A stretch of 64,000 nt of DNA. Origin: Rhodocollybia butyracea. Taxonomy: Eukaryota; Basidiomycota; Agaricomycetes; Agaricales; Omphalotaceae. Below are positions 24,901 through 36,113 of the stretch, piece by piece (positions within the stretch are counted from its first letter, which is position 1; each line of letters starts with the position of its first letter). Location of the stretch: contig JADNRY010000192.1 of NCBI GenBank assembly GCA_015501585.1, positions 59,246 to 123,245 of the forward strand, given 5' to 3'. Position numbers and translations under genes: made by a program. The notes under the pieces were generated by a model that was given only the letters and a program-made list of their open reading frames with translations, had not been told where the DNA came from and made no database searches.

Positions 24901-25727
24901 CGGAAGCATAGATTCTCCACCCTCCAAAGCATACTGTAAACAAGCGGATATTGAGCAACGATACCGATGCAATAACTTGAATAACGAACGCGTTTCAGGT
25001 TCGGAAACTTGAGTTGAAGGAAGTTGTCGAAAACTTCACTGCGAGCAAGAAGGCCATGAATCCGTTGCTTGAGTTTTTTGTTGACGGATGAAGACAACGC
25101 GTTGGATTCAAGAAGGTGGGAGAACCAAAGACGTTCAGTCTTGGACTGGGAATGCATATACTAAAATACACGAATTAGATCCAGAAATTTGGCTGAGAAA
25201 GAACACTGACCTCATACGCGATCCTTCCTACATAAATATCGCGTAGATGTCTGCCATAGATTGGTCCAGTGATCATATTATTCTCAACAAACCAGCATAC
25301 CGTGTAATCTCATCCAGAGTCCACCATTCTTCTGTGTCGTTCCTCTGTGCTTCAACTTTGGGATTAGTCCATATGATTCCGTTCACGTTGTAGCGTTGGT
25401 TCCCGTCCTTTAAGCCGTAACGACTTGGGTTCAGTGCTGCCACTTCAGAGTCGCGAGGAATAAGGTCCAAAGGGTCAATTCTTGCCGCTCTATGGCCATG
25501 AATCCGTACAGAGTCAACATAGCGAAGCAAAGCTGCATTGTGGTATCGGTTCTCTAGCTGAGCATCGTTGTCTGGAAAGAATTAGATCCGAATTTGTTAG
25601 AACAAAGCTGATACTTACAATCCGGGAAGACGAAAGACGGGGGCTTTCTGTAGCCAAATGACTCGTCGTGGTATCCGCGTTTCAGTGAAGAAACAAGAGG
25701 CTTCGTGAAAAGATTCCTTTGCAACAT
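21933..25727 (-). CDS. DHTKD1: 2-oxoadipate dehydrogenase E1 component (DHTKD1-type), mitochondrial
   Basis: This thiamine-diphosphate-dependent E1 subunit decarboxylates 2-oxoadipate in lysine and tryptophan breakdown, working with E2/E3 in mitochondria. The N-terminus ([20 protein letters not shown]) looks like a mitochondrial presequence and is followed by [109 protein letters not shown] and near the end [40 protein letters not shown] separates DHTKD1 from classical oxoglutarate dehydrogenase E1 (GFTTDPR..STPYCTD). The short N-terminus also fits DHTKD1. About 950 residues in many short-intron exons. Pieces of its first exons recur at 29923 and 33722, but this copy looks complete. Confidence 0.88.
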
Positions 25728-26529
25728 ATCCCCTCAGTTCATTGGAGAGACGAAGGTTCGGATCTCAGATCCGTCCCGCTTCTTTTCCACACGTGATTTA
25801 ACGGCACAAGCGGGCCGCAAGCTAAATGCAAGCCTCTATGTCCATTATCCATCTGACGCGCCGTAGGATCCTCCCGTCCGACGTCCAGGTTTCCGCGGTC
25901 TTTATCTTCCACAAATAACTTAAAACTATGCCATGCCTGCTTTCGGTATATAATAATATATATTCCAGGGGCCTGTTCCAACTTCCTTTCGCGAGATTTT
26001 CCACCTTTTTTGTGGCTGACTTTACCTGGTGTGTTGCGTTCAACTCTTCTGTCACTGGCTTCAATCCCTCGTCCACCCGCGCAGCTACTAGCACTCTTGC
26101 TAGCTCTTTCCCTAATTACTCTTCCAGATCTACCCTAGTTTCCTCTAAGCAGACAGAACACAGAACACTGACGATCAATAAATTGATGTGTGTAACTACC
26201 GCCGCATGGACGATGATCTCCACTTTCTCCCAGGCTTTCCTCGAGTCCCGGGTGGTCGTTGTCGCGGTCTGGGGTAGCTGTTTAAACGTTTACGCGTACG
26301 CTTCACGGGCCAGCTGACGTCGGGAAAACCTTGAAAAAAAAAAATCTTTCCTTGGTCCATGTTTCGGGATCATCTGCATCATCAACACACTGACCGTGCT
26401 CACGAACTGTCGGCCAATTGTAGTTGCCTTGTCCCACCTCAAGCGCGAGTTTTGAGTTTTGGGTATAAAGATAAAGTTTTATTACTGCTTATTCGAATAA
26501 GACTCGGCCTTCCGAAGTCCACTCCTTCG
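25728..26529. other. intergenic with a possible minus-strand exon
   Basis: On the minus strand about 25822-26110 encodes a charged, helix-prone stretch (VDEGLKPVTEELNATHQ, VKSATKKVENLAKGSW) preceded by an AG acceptor near 26112. I could not find a convincing start or upstream exon. It may be a small gene, an old exon remnant, or chance. The rest is the DHTKD1 promoter and the 3' flank of the next pseudogene. Confidence 0.3.
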
Positions 26530-29500
26530 TCAAACCACGGGAGAGTCGGTGGTGGTCGGCGGTGGTGGTACCAGTGGACCAAGACCCCCCTCATGTCCCG
26601 GTCCTAAACCACCATCGCTGAAGTCGCAATGAAACTTATCTCCGACTAAAGCAAAACTCGATCGACTGGCATCATCAGCATCGTTCTGGGCAAAAGTGAT
26701 GCTGCCCACATCCTCATCCTCTTTCTTTCTCCGCGGGGTTTTGAATCGACTGATGTAACGATAGATAGCGTCAAAGAGTTTCTGTCGAGTTTGACTAGCT
26801 GGTTTCTTGGGAGTTACCAATCGACTTGTCTCTCGATACTTGGCTATATTCCTATAAGAGAAGTAAAGGACAGCCTAAGTAAGGGTTTTCTCCCGAATGA
26901 AAATCAACTCAACCTTTGATAACACTCGTCAACTAATGTTGAGTCCGAGAACTGACGGGGCCTTAGGTCATCCGATAGATCCGCACCCTCCTGAGGTTCC
27001 GCAAAATAACCATAACACATTCCATCTGAATGCGATGAGTTTTTACCCGAAGATTTATTGGCTTAGATATAGACATACTGTTATCTTTCTCAATTTGAAT
27101 GTGACCTGTTTTGATGATGCGACAAATAAGCTCTTCATCTTCTGGAATCTCCTCCCCCTAGCAAAAGCGGGTTTACAGACTCAGATCGGACAAAACACAA
27201 ATTGGAGACTTGCCTCGTGGATGACACCCATCCAATCGTCGTCATGAGTAATTGCTATATCCACCTCCGGATACTGGAGAGAACTGTAAGGAAGTGACGG
27301 TCTGTATAAGTGATTGACTTACTTCACTAAATATCCACCTATTTAGAACGTCTGATGGATGGTACGGCTATAGGAAAGGAAAGCTAAGATAGACAACCGT
27401 ATAAACAATTCAGATAAACTTACCTCGGCCTGGAAGTATAGGAGCCATCCGAATCATTCAAGTCAGAAACTTTATCCTCTTCTCACTACGCCAGCGTCAA
27501 AAAATATCGGCGAAATTATCGCGAAAGTATTTGTAATTACTTACCTTTTCAATAAGAATTACGTTGAAAAATCTTATGAAACATACATTGTAATTGATTG
27601 TCTTTTTCTTTTGAAATTTCGCCGTAATCAATTGTATATTTCGCTCGAAAAAGGCAATGAGATTACTTATCTATTTCGCTCGTGATTAATTAAAAATTTC
27701 GAGCGAAATTTTTACAAGGTAATAACTGGAAGTTCGGTCATGTGATGTACATCTGACAATACTTTGGCGGATATGAGGGCAGAACTGGATGGAGGTGTAG
27801 TTATTTTATGTCTGGAGTTTTGTTCTGACGACTGGCACGGCCATACATATACAGTATCCCGTAAGTCGCGTTCAAAGACAGGAAGTGTTGTCCAATACAG
27901 ATCACATGACCGAACTTCCAGTTATTACCTTGTAAAAATTTCGCTCGAAATTTTTAATTAATCACGAGCGAAATAGATAAGTAATCTCATTGCCTTTTTC
28001 GAGCGAAATATACAATAGATTACCGGCGAAATTTCAAAAGAAAAAGACAATCAATTACAATGTATTTTTCATAAGATTTTTCAACCGTAATTCTTATTGA
28101 AAAAGGTAAGTAATTACAACAATACTTTCGGCGATAATTTCGCCCGATATTTTTTGACGCTGGCGCAGTGTCTGTGCAACCGGAGCGTTGGGAGCTTGAC
28201 AGGGAGCCTGATCTGAAGGTGGAAGATGACCCAGAAACGTAGCGTTTCATCCCAATTGGGGATGAAGAACCGTTCTTTCCCTTTGACTTCAGGCTTCCGT
28301 CGGCGACGTCCAAGCCGGGAAATACAGACACTTGGACACTCTCCTTGCGATGCAGTGGTTTCTTCCTGAGGGCAATTTTATGTCCACGGAGAAAAACGCA
28401 TTGATTTTGATGTTTATCATCAGTACCACTGCAAGTGGCGGCGAAGTCCTTCCTAGTGAATCGGTATTTAGGTCGAGCACCACTGTCCCCTGGAACTGTA
28501 GGCACTAATTCCAGATGCACTCGTCCAGCGGCATCGTTGAAGCATGCCATTCCCCAAGCACGCACCTTATCACAGCCAGTGATTAAATACAGACTTTGTG
28601 CGCTGGATCCAAGCCTTTGGTGGGTGTACGAGAACCAGGATTTACCATAATCCTTGGCATATGTGTGAAATTGGGCAACAGCTTTATGGTCAATCCTTTT
28701 ACCGCCTTCGGTAGAACCAGCAATGCGCCTTTAGATGAGTGACATTTGACCACCAATCCGGCGCCGACCTCGTCTGGTACGCCTCTAGTAGGTAGAATGT
28801 TAATCTCAGCCAGAAATTATATGCAACAGAGGACGAACTGAATTCGTTCTTCTTCAGTTTGACATGGCATTACGTTTTACACGACTGAAGCAGGATGGCT
28901 GGCAATACACGATGCAGGATCGTACTCCGATTCTTTTATGTCTCTAGAGTCGACATCCAATCTCCTAAACCCATCAGGAACACCAGCAACATTCGATTCA
29001 TCGTCTGCCAGACGGCACACGTTGAATAGGAAATTGAACGTTCCATCTCCATCTAGATATCCAACATCCCCAATGCCGATTCCCATTGCTCTATATGCAC
29101 TAGGTAAGTGCATATCAGGCTTGGGATCCCATAGGGGGAATCCTCGCTTTTTAGGGAGAAGGAGTTGCGAGTATAGCTCATTATCACTCTGTACATGAGC
29201 TGCGGAAGCACCCGAAACAGAGACTGATGTTGATGCTATAGCTGCTGAAGGCATATAATCGGCATGAAGACTTGGGGGAGAATCGGGCGATACTGGAGGA
29301 ATGGTAGGAGTGATGGGTGGTGTAGGATACACAGCAGGATGAGAGGTGGATGACCCCGATCTGGTACGAATAGGAACAGTGGAAACGGGAAAATTTGAAG
29401 GAAGACTCGAGGGTAGTAGAGCTCTCTCGGATTGTGAAGCAGTGTGGCTTGGAGGAAGACCAGGACGTGAATTCTGAGAGTCATCAGACACTGTCAAATG

Positions 29501-29656
29501 AGTAGGCAAAAGGTGAACCTCATCAACTGTCGAGGGAGATGCAATTGTTGGAGGAGGGACACTGTGATATGTAAATACGCAGTTATTGATGTTAAACCCC
29601 GAGGAATTTGGGAACCATTGTCCAGCGAAGTTTCGAGCAGGCTCTTGATCTTCCAT
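26530..29656 (-). pseudogene. LYLVTGCDK-family gene, copy A, disrupted by a transposon
   Basis: This is the broken sister of the gene at 30545-32878, with the same exon order. The first exon begins MEDQEPARNFAGQWFPNSSG and holds LLLPKKRGFPLWDPKPD and GIGDVGYLDGDGTFNFLFN. The middle part holds VRAWGMACFNDAAGRVHLEL and QNQCVFLRGHKI, and the 3' exon has RKKEDEDVGSITF. Lesions against copy B are a CAA-to-TAA stop at about 28877, a one-base loss near 28705, a 687-bp transposon at 27484-28170, a further one-base loss near 27440, and indels with a stop near 27175. The family is widespread in Agaricomycetes and has no known function. Homology continues on both sides of the transposon, so the insertion came after the duplication. 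Confidence 0.75.
27484..28170. mobile_element. non-autonomous CACTA-type foldback element
   Basis: This 687-bp element consists of two inverted arms of about 260 bp around a core of roughly 160 bp. The left end is CACTACGCCAGCGTCAAAAA and the right end is its reverse complement with one mismatch (CACTGCGCC). The 3-bp direct repeat TCT flanks it (27481-27483 and 28171-28173). CACTA termini plus a 3-bp target duplication are the hallmarks of the CACTA/CMC DNA transposon class. The arms are rich in TTTCGCTCGAAA-like motifs. No transposase is encoded, so it needs an autonomous relative elsewhere. Removing it and one TCT restores alignment with the paralogue. Confidence 0.85.
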
Positions 29657-30544
29657 AGCTCATAGGAAGGCCTGTGGGTGGTCAAGAGCAAGTGAGTGCA
29701 AAGGCTGTATTGATGCCGGTGATTGCACCTGTACAGCCCCAGTATATGACCTTTTATGGAAGTCCGCAGATCTAAGACGCTGACTTGGTCATCGTCATCC
29801 CTTAGGCAAGCCTAGCTGGTGAAAGCCGGATGATATCTGCTAGGTGTAGGAGAACTTTCCCCGGGAAAGTGACGTTACAGTGCATATTTGTAGATTTGCT
29901 GTAGATTTGAGACTGATTTGCACTTACAATCTGGAAAGACATGCCAGGGGTTCTTGTATCCAAACGACTCGTCGCTCTCCGCGCTCAGGTTAGGTTAGGT
30001 TACTTAGCGAAGTGTTTGTGTCTAGACCTATCGGTAACGTCGGTGAATGGCAGGGCCCACTACCTTACCAAACCGGTTCTCGTTACACCCGGACTCTGGC
30101 TCCAGTGTAGCAAATACAGTCAAAGCCCAGCGAAAGGGTCACAGCACCTGTTAAGCAGAACCTTAAACCATAACGCCGACTGCCCAGAGTACGATTCAAC
30201 GAAGATTCAAACAGTCAATAAGTAAACAGACATTAAATCAACAAATACTACAGTCGACGAAAATCCAGCCGAATGTAGCCTCAACGTTCACATCGCAAAA
30301 TTTGACAGCGCTGAGGCAACGATTTACGCCACAGGTTTTTACCGAAACATATGGCCGTGAGGGATGCGGGCAGCCCAGCTTCAATGAAGCATTTCTCAGT
30401 TGTCACGATGGTATCTTCATCTTCTAAGTATTAAACGAAAGATACCTTTTGAATGCAGCTGTCGAGGTGTAGGACGAATGGGAGTTGAACGTTCATCGTG
30501 GACCATACGCTACAAAAGTACCAGAGTTGTTGCAATTGTATCAG
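29657..30544. other. intergenic within the segmental duplication
   Basis: This interval contains the promoter of the copy A pseudogene, a DHTKD1 first-exon remnant at 29923-29988, a short GGTTA run near 29990, and the 3' flank of copy B. No gene is seen. Confidence 0.5.
29923..29988 (-). pseudogene. DHTKD1 first-exon fragment 1
   Basis: The stretch matches the DHTKD1 5' region at about 25613-25687. It keeps the splice donor (CTTACAATCTGGAAAGAC on the plus strand) and the codons for the GYHDESFGY region (plus-strand ACGACTCGTCG). It sits just upstream of the second duplication unit and cannot encode a protein on its own. Confidence 0.7.
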
Positions 30545-32878
30545 CTACAGAAACTTGGTGATGTCATCGTCTTTCTTTCTTTTCTCAGCTCTCCGAGTTT
30601 TAAGTTGCCTGATATAACGGTTGATAGTGCCGAAAACTTTCAAGTTGACTCCAATTCCACGAGCTGGTGGTAGTGGACTCGGAGGTGATAGTGCAATTAT
30701 ATGACTTGGAGCTGGAATTCAAGAAGAAAGTAAAAGACGGCATAAGCAAGAGCTTTCTCTTGAATTTGAAAAATTCAACTCAACCCTTGAATACTATCGT
30801 TCCCTCCCTATCATCAACTAATGTCGAGCCCTGTGAGGAATCACTCATAGTTGGCGACGGACGTTTGGTTGGCTTCCGAACGACTATGTCGAAGGGTTTT
30901 GGATCATTTGAATACACCGAGTGGGGTTCTACAAAGTACCCATAACAAACCCCTTCTGAATGCGTAAGTAGAATATATATAAGCTGCATCTATTGACTTG
31001 AATCTACTAGACGTACTGTTATCTTTCTCAATTTGAATCCAACCTTTTTCGATGATGCGACGAACCAGCTCTTCGTCTTCTGGAATCTCTTCCTCCTGGT
31101 GAAAGCAGGTTTTCAAATTCACACCGCATAAATACACGAATGGGAGACTCGCCTCGCGGATGACACCCATCCAATCATCATCGTGAGTAATTGCTATATC
31201 CACCTCCGGGTGCTGGAGAAAATCGTAAGAAATATATACGGCGGGTATAAGTACAACTTACTCGACTTAATATCCACCTATTCAGAACATCCGATGGATG
31301 ATACGGCTGTGACAACGTAAAGCTAAGATGCACAATCGTATGGATAATCTAGGCATATTTACCTCGGCCCTAAAGTATAAGGAATCATCTGAATCACTAT
31401 CAGAAGCTTTATTCCCTTCAGTAGAACCAGAGTGTTGGGAGCTTGGATGAGAGCCTGATCTGATCGAATTTAGGTTTTCCGATCCACCTGTACCAGAAGA
31501 TGACCCAGAAAAGTAGCGTTTCAGCCCACTTGAGGACGGAGAACTGTTCTGTCCCTTCGACTTCAGGTTACCATCGGAAATATCCAAGCCGGGAAATGCA
31601 GATACTTGGACCCTCTCCTTGCGATGCAGTGGGTTCTTCCTGAGGGTAATCCTGTGTCCACGGAGAAAAACGCACTGATTTTGAAGTTTGCCATCGGCAC
31701 CACTGCATGTGGCAGCAAAGTCTTTCCTAGTGAACCGGTATTTAGGTCGAGCACCACCGTCCCCTGGAGCCCTAGGCACTAATTCCAGGTGCACTTGTCC
31801 AACAGCATCACTGAAGCACGCCATTCCCCAAGCACGCACCTTATCACAGCCAGTGACCAAGTAAAGGCTTTGTGCGCTGGATTGGTGCGTGTAGGAGAAC
31901 CAGGATTTGCCATAATCCTTTGCATAGGTGCGAAATTGGGCGACATCTTTATGATCGATTCTTTTACCACCTTCGGGGAGCATCAGCAAGGCACCTTTGG
32001 ATGAGTGACATTTGATCACTAATCCGGCGCCGACCTCGTCTGGAACGCCTCTAGGTATCATGTTAATCTTAACCAGAAATCATATGCAAAAAGCGGACGA
32101 ACTGAATCTGTTCTTCTTCAGTCTGACGTGGGATTACGTTTTGCACGACTGAAGAAGGATGGCTGGCAATACACGATGCGGGATCGTACTCCGATTCTCT
32201 TATGTCCCTAGGACCAACATCCAGTCTCCGAAACCCATCAGGGACGCCAGCAACATTCACTTCATCGTCTGCCAGACAACACACATTGAATAGGTAATTG
32301 AATGTTCCGTCTCCGTCTAGATATCCAACATCCCCAATGCTGGTTCCCATTGCTCTGTATGCATCGGGTAAGTGCACATCAGGCTTGGGATCCCATAGAG
32401 GGAACCCTCGTTTTTTGGGAAGAAGGAGTTGCGAGTATAGCTCATTATCACTCTGTGCATGAGCTGCGGAAGCACCCGAAATAGATGCCGATGCCAATGC
32501 TGAAGATGGTGAACGTATATAATCGGTATGAAGACTTGGAGGAGATTCAGGCAATGCAGGAGTAATTGTAGGAGTGATGGGTGGTGTAGGATACGCAGCG
32601 GGATGATAGGTGGATGATCCTTCGGATGTGATACGAATAGGAACAGTGGAAACAGAAAGATCTGAAGGAAGAGAGGATAGAGCTCTCTGGGACTGTTGAG
32701 CACTGTGGCTTGGAGGAAAACCAGGACGTGGGTTGCGAGAGTCATCAGCTGTCGAGGGAGATGCAGTTGTTTGTGGAGGGCCACTGTGATACGTAAATAT
32801 GCAATTATTGATGTTGAACCCCGAAGAATTTGGGAACCATTGTCCAGCGGAATTCTGAGCAGGTTCTTGGTCTTCCAT
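30545..32878 (-). CDS. LYLVTGCDK-family protein, copy B (intact, unknown function)
   Basis: This is an intact member of an unnamed but frequent Agaricomycete family. It starts MEDQEPAQNSAGQWFPNSSG, with FNINNCIFTYHS next. A Pro/Ser-rich region precedes LLLPKKRGFPLWDPKPD, DVGYLDGDGTFNYLFNVC and GVPDGFRRLDV. After an intron (probably phase 0 at a GTAATC donor near 32140) come VGAGLVIKCHSSKGALLMLP, SLYLVTGCDKVRAWGMACF, KYRFTRKDFAATC and NQCVFLRGHRITLRK. Further exons give HPEVDIAITHDDDWMG, EIPEDEELVRRII and GVCYGYFVEPHS, and the last exon ends KRKKDDDITKFL. The length is about 620 residues. There is no signal peptide or membrane helix. No function is known, and the repeated retention suggests a protein-interaction or self/non-self role, which is speculation. 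Confidence 0.72.
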
Positions 32879-33721
32879 AGATGAGAAGGATTGCGGAGGC
32901 TAAGAACAAGCGGCGTGCAATTTGGAAGAAGAAAAGGAGAAAGGTGTGCAAAGCTGTACTGATGCGGTGATTACCTGTACAGCCCCAGTATGACCTTGTG
33001 CTACTATTTTATTTTATGGAAGTCTGCAGCTCCAAGTCGCTGGTCAGCCCCAGCATAGCTTATGAAAGCACGGTAAGATCTACTAGGGATAGGAAAACTT
33101 TGCATATCTGTAGATTTCAGATTACATCAATTATATAGGAAATTGTTTGTTTGGTTTGCCGGCCGTTGTAGCCTCTTGGATCAGAAGAGACTGCGCCCAC
33201 TAGAACACTAGAACGGCGTGAATATAGCATAAACGCGAACCCAGTGATAACAAGAACTGGCCGTAAGCGCGCTGCACGCATGACAAAACATTTATACAGA
33301 CACGACACCCGGTGTGATGGAGTGTTCAATGAAGCCGCCGTCGAAGGTGGCAATGGAGAACATCAAACAGCAGCTGTCTTAGTACTAACGGTTGAAGAGA
33401 AGGAAAGGGTACTGGCGAGTCAGTGGATGTAGTTCGTACAGTAGTTCTAAGAGCGGGGTTGTTTAGGCAACTGAGGCAGAACGTTTTACCTAACTGGAGG
33501 TGAAGATCGTATTCCATTGAGCTTTTGTGAGAAGTCATTCATAGCAATGCGATAAAAGAGCGGATGGGAGAGGACTGGCACATAATAGTCTGATCGTACT
33601 TGGACTCGCGGCCGGTCAGAAAGCAAATTCTGCGAAATCGACCAAATGACCAGATACAAGGCCCCCCTCCTTGAGTCCCGGGGGATTAATATTAATAATA
33701 TTATATTCCAAAGGTCAATTA

Positions 33722-33892
33722 ATGCTGGAGTCGCATAGCGAAGCAGAGTGGTATCGGTTCTCTAAGCATTCGTTGTCTGGAAAGAATCGGGCCCCAATTT
33801 ATTTGAACAAAGCTAAGTACTTACAATCTGGAAAGAAGAAAGAAGAGCATTTTAATGTAGCCAGATAATCGTCGTGCTATCTGCGCTTGAGC
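33722..33892 (-). pseudogene. DHTKD1 first-exon fragment 2
   Basis: The sequence aligns with 25510-25685, covering the end of exon 1, intron 1 and part of exon 2 of the DHTKD1-type gene. Shared blocks include CATAGCGAAGCA, GTGGTATCGGTTCTCTA, CGTTGTCTGGAAAGAAT and ACTTACAATC. Small deletions break the frame. It marks the breakpoint of a third duplication unit. Confidence 0.72.
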
Positions 33893-34070
33893 AAATGGAG
33901 CGGAAGAAATGGTTTTCATGTTCATGGAAGAGGTGTAAGTTCAGATACAGGATCAGCGGGGCATGCTATTTTGCGATCTCAAAACATGGCTCAAATTTTT
34001 TTCCAAGTCATCCCAGTCAGCGCTAATAACTTGTGTTGAAACGCTTTGAGCCTTCACCGTGAATATTTGA

Positions 34071-34145
34071 ATGTTCGTCAAGAGAATTCCAAACTCTATC
34101 GACCAGGCGGCTTTCACCCAGTTCATCTAGGCGACACATTTCAGA
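34071..34145 (+). pseudogene. inverted 5' fragment of the SRPK-like kinase gene
   Basis: The plus strand reads ATGTTCGTCAAG and then, after a 15-base gap relative to the kinase, codes for KLYRPGGFHPVHLGDTF. That is the N-terminus of the kinase encoded on the minus strand at 36113. A stop follows at once. It is a truncated, inverted duplicate about 2 kb from its parent. Confidence 0.75.
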
Positions 34146-34496
34146 TCTGAATATCATCTTGCATGGTGTCATGAAGCAAGAGTCCCAGCCTGTGTGAAAC
34201 AAGTACTATCTGCCACTACTACACTCGGAAGAAATATTGCGGAGCCTCACCTCGCCCCACCCCGATGCCAGTTTGAGACCTCTCGTATCGCTTCGCGGAG
34301 TTTCAACATAAACATTCCAGGCGGCTTTTCATGACATTTTTGAAGGGATTGCCTAGCTAGGTCGAACGGAACTGGGCACGAAATTGATGTTCACGAATAA
34401 TGGTTTCGGCGATATTGAGATGGAATGCTGGTCGCGAAGTTGCGTTTATTACTGGTTCTTCGAAGCTGGTAGAGCGCGACCCTCATAATGTATGGA

Positions 34497-36113
34497 TCAC
34501 CAATTCCCTGGGACCGGTCGACACCCGCAGTCTCGCCATTCGATGTCTGATCCAGTCATGAGATCATCCAACAGCTCAGCAGCCTCCTGTGCACTTGCTC
34601 TCATCTCAGGTTCATACTCGAACACTCGTCGGAATATCTGCTCTACTTTCACCTCATCTACCTTCTTCGCCTTTTCATTTTTGATACAAACCCAATTCCG
34701 GGTCTCTTTGAACTGTAGAGGGCTGCTCAATTCCACTCGCCTGTCACTCACGAGTGAAATCAAATGCGAGCTGATATGATGAGAAACAAGGGCTCCCGGA
34801 CCCAACCCGATCCTGACATAATTAATGAGCTGTTTTAGGGAGGTGACGGAAGGGGTGGGCTGTTCTGAAGCGAGCAACCGGAGCTCTACCCTGTTCTACC
34901 GGACTCAAGACCCTGTTGAGATCAGACGGCGCTACCGGCTTGCATTTGATTTCACTCGTGAGTGACTTGTGAGTAAGAGGGCGAGTGGAATTGAGCAGCC
35001 CTTAGCACTTCCTTCCACGCTTCGCTACCGGGAGGGTCCAAGAGTGATCGATCATCCCACTCCTCGTACCATCGCGATGGGATTGGGCCGAGCTTGCGGA
35101 TCATGTCGAAGACTAGGTTGTGCTGGAAGGGGAATATCGACCCGCCACAGAGAAAGTGATATACGATGACACCAAGGGCCCAGATATCTGATGCGAAGCT
35201 GGCACTATTCTCGAATAAGAGTTCAGGAGCAGCGAAGACCCTAGCGCAATGTGAATCGTGTATTTCCGGATCCTCGGGAGACCATATAAACGCTTCGCCA
35301 AAGTCAGAAATCTTGACATGCAGAGAAGTACGATTGGAAAAGCAGTGGTGCCGCAGCGACATGGAGTCGGGCTTTCGAACCAAGTATTGCGGAGCATGAG
35401 GATCCAAAGAGTCTGAAGGATTTGTGGCCGTATCGCAGGTTTGGAATGTCATCTTTTGGGGCTTGCCGAGGAATCCTTCTATATCTTCTTGTGAGGACCG
35501 CGATGAGAGACTATCGGTATACAGAAGAATATTATGTGGATAGAGATCTAAAGAAAATCGGTCTGACAAGCGTTGAATCGAAAGATTTGTGAAGAAACTG
35601 ACCTCCATGTACAACGCGATGTTTATGCAGATACCTGATACCACGAGAGACCTGAGCCACGATGCGTTTTGAGATATTCGTTGGGATGAATCCAGCCGCA
35701 AAATGATCCATGAGTTCTGCGTCATCTAGATATACAGAAGGACCTAGCGCTTCTGTTACGATGCACTGATGCATCCCATTTGGACCGTGATGCTCGAATT
35801 CGTCTAGTAGATGTACCACGTAGTCTTTATCCCCGTTATCGATGTCCAAATTACTCGACTGCTGAAGGTGACGGAAAACAGCCATCTCCGAAGCGATGTT
35901 AGTTGACTCTGAGACAATAATCTTTAGAGCTGCGAAGCGATTGGTGACAGAATCCTTGACGAGCCAGACGGTGGAATACGAGCCATATCCAAGCTTGTGG
36001 ACAACGGTGTAGCGGTCGTTGTGAAATGTGTCGCCTAGATGAACTGGGTGAAAGCCGCCGGGTCTGTAGAGTTTGAAATTCTCGACTTCAAAAAAATGGC
36101 CCTTGACAAACAT
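34497..36113 (-). pseudogene. SRPK-like protein kinase interrupted by a MITE
   Basis: The protein is a serine/threonine kinase of the fungal SRPK-like type. The glycine loop is LGYGSYSTVW (residues 41-50), with the ATP-binding Lys in AALKII (K64). The catalytic loop HGDLYPHN (169-176) spans an intron, with DFG in VKISDFGEAF (252-254) and APE in FAAPELLF (277-279). The N-terminus FKLYRPGGFHPVHLGDTF is typical of the group. After about residue 352 (WKEVL) the reading frame enters a 285-bp palindromic element and stops. Beyond the element it resumes exactly in frame with QFKETRNWVCI and RRVFEYEPEMRASAQEA, the end of the C-lobe. The kinase core is thus complete but the last 70 or so residues are cut off. 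A truncated protein may still be made, but activity is doubtful. Confidence 0.75.
34718..35002. mobile_element. palindromic MITE with TA target duplication
   Basis: The 285-bp element has terminal inverted repeats beginning AGGGCTGCTCAATTCCACTC (left end with an extra G). The arms run about 55 bp with small indels. It is flanked by TA at 34716-34717 and 35003-35004. TA duplication is characteristic of Tc1/mariner- and PIF-like elements. The assignment to either is open. It encodes no protein. Its insertion broke the kinase frame, and removal with one TA joins CTA to CAG in frame. Confidence 0.82.

Larger units (their letters stand above)
32879..34496. other. intergenic with two gene remnants
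   Basis: The region holds the copy B promoter, a DHTKD1 fragment at 33722-33892 and an inverted kinase 5' fragment at 34071-34145. The 33130-33720 part has no counterpart in the other duplication unit and shows nothing recognisable. Confidence 0.5.

Noticed and set aside
25928..26317. A 129-codon plus-strand open frame
   Set aside because: It lies antisense to a more protein-like minus-strand stretch, has skewed composition and no family resemblance.
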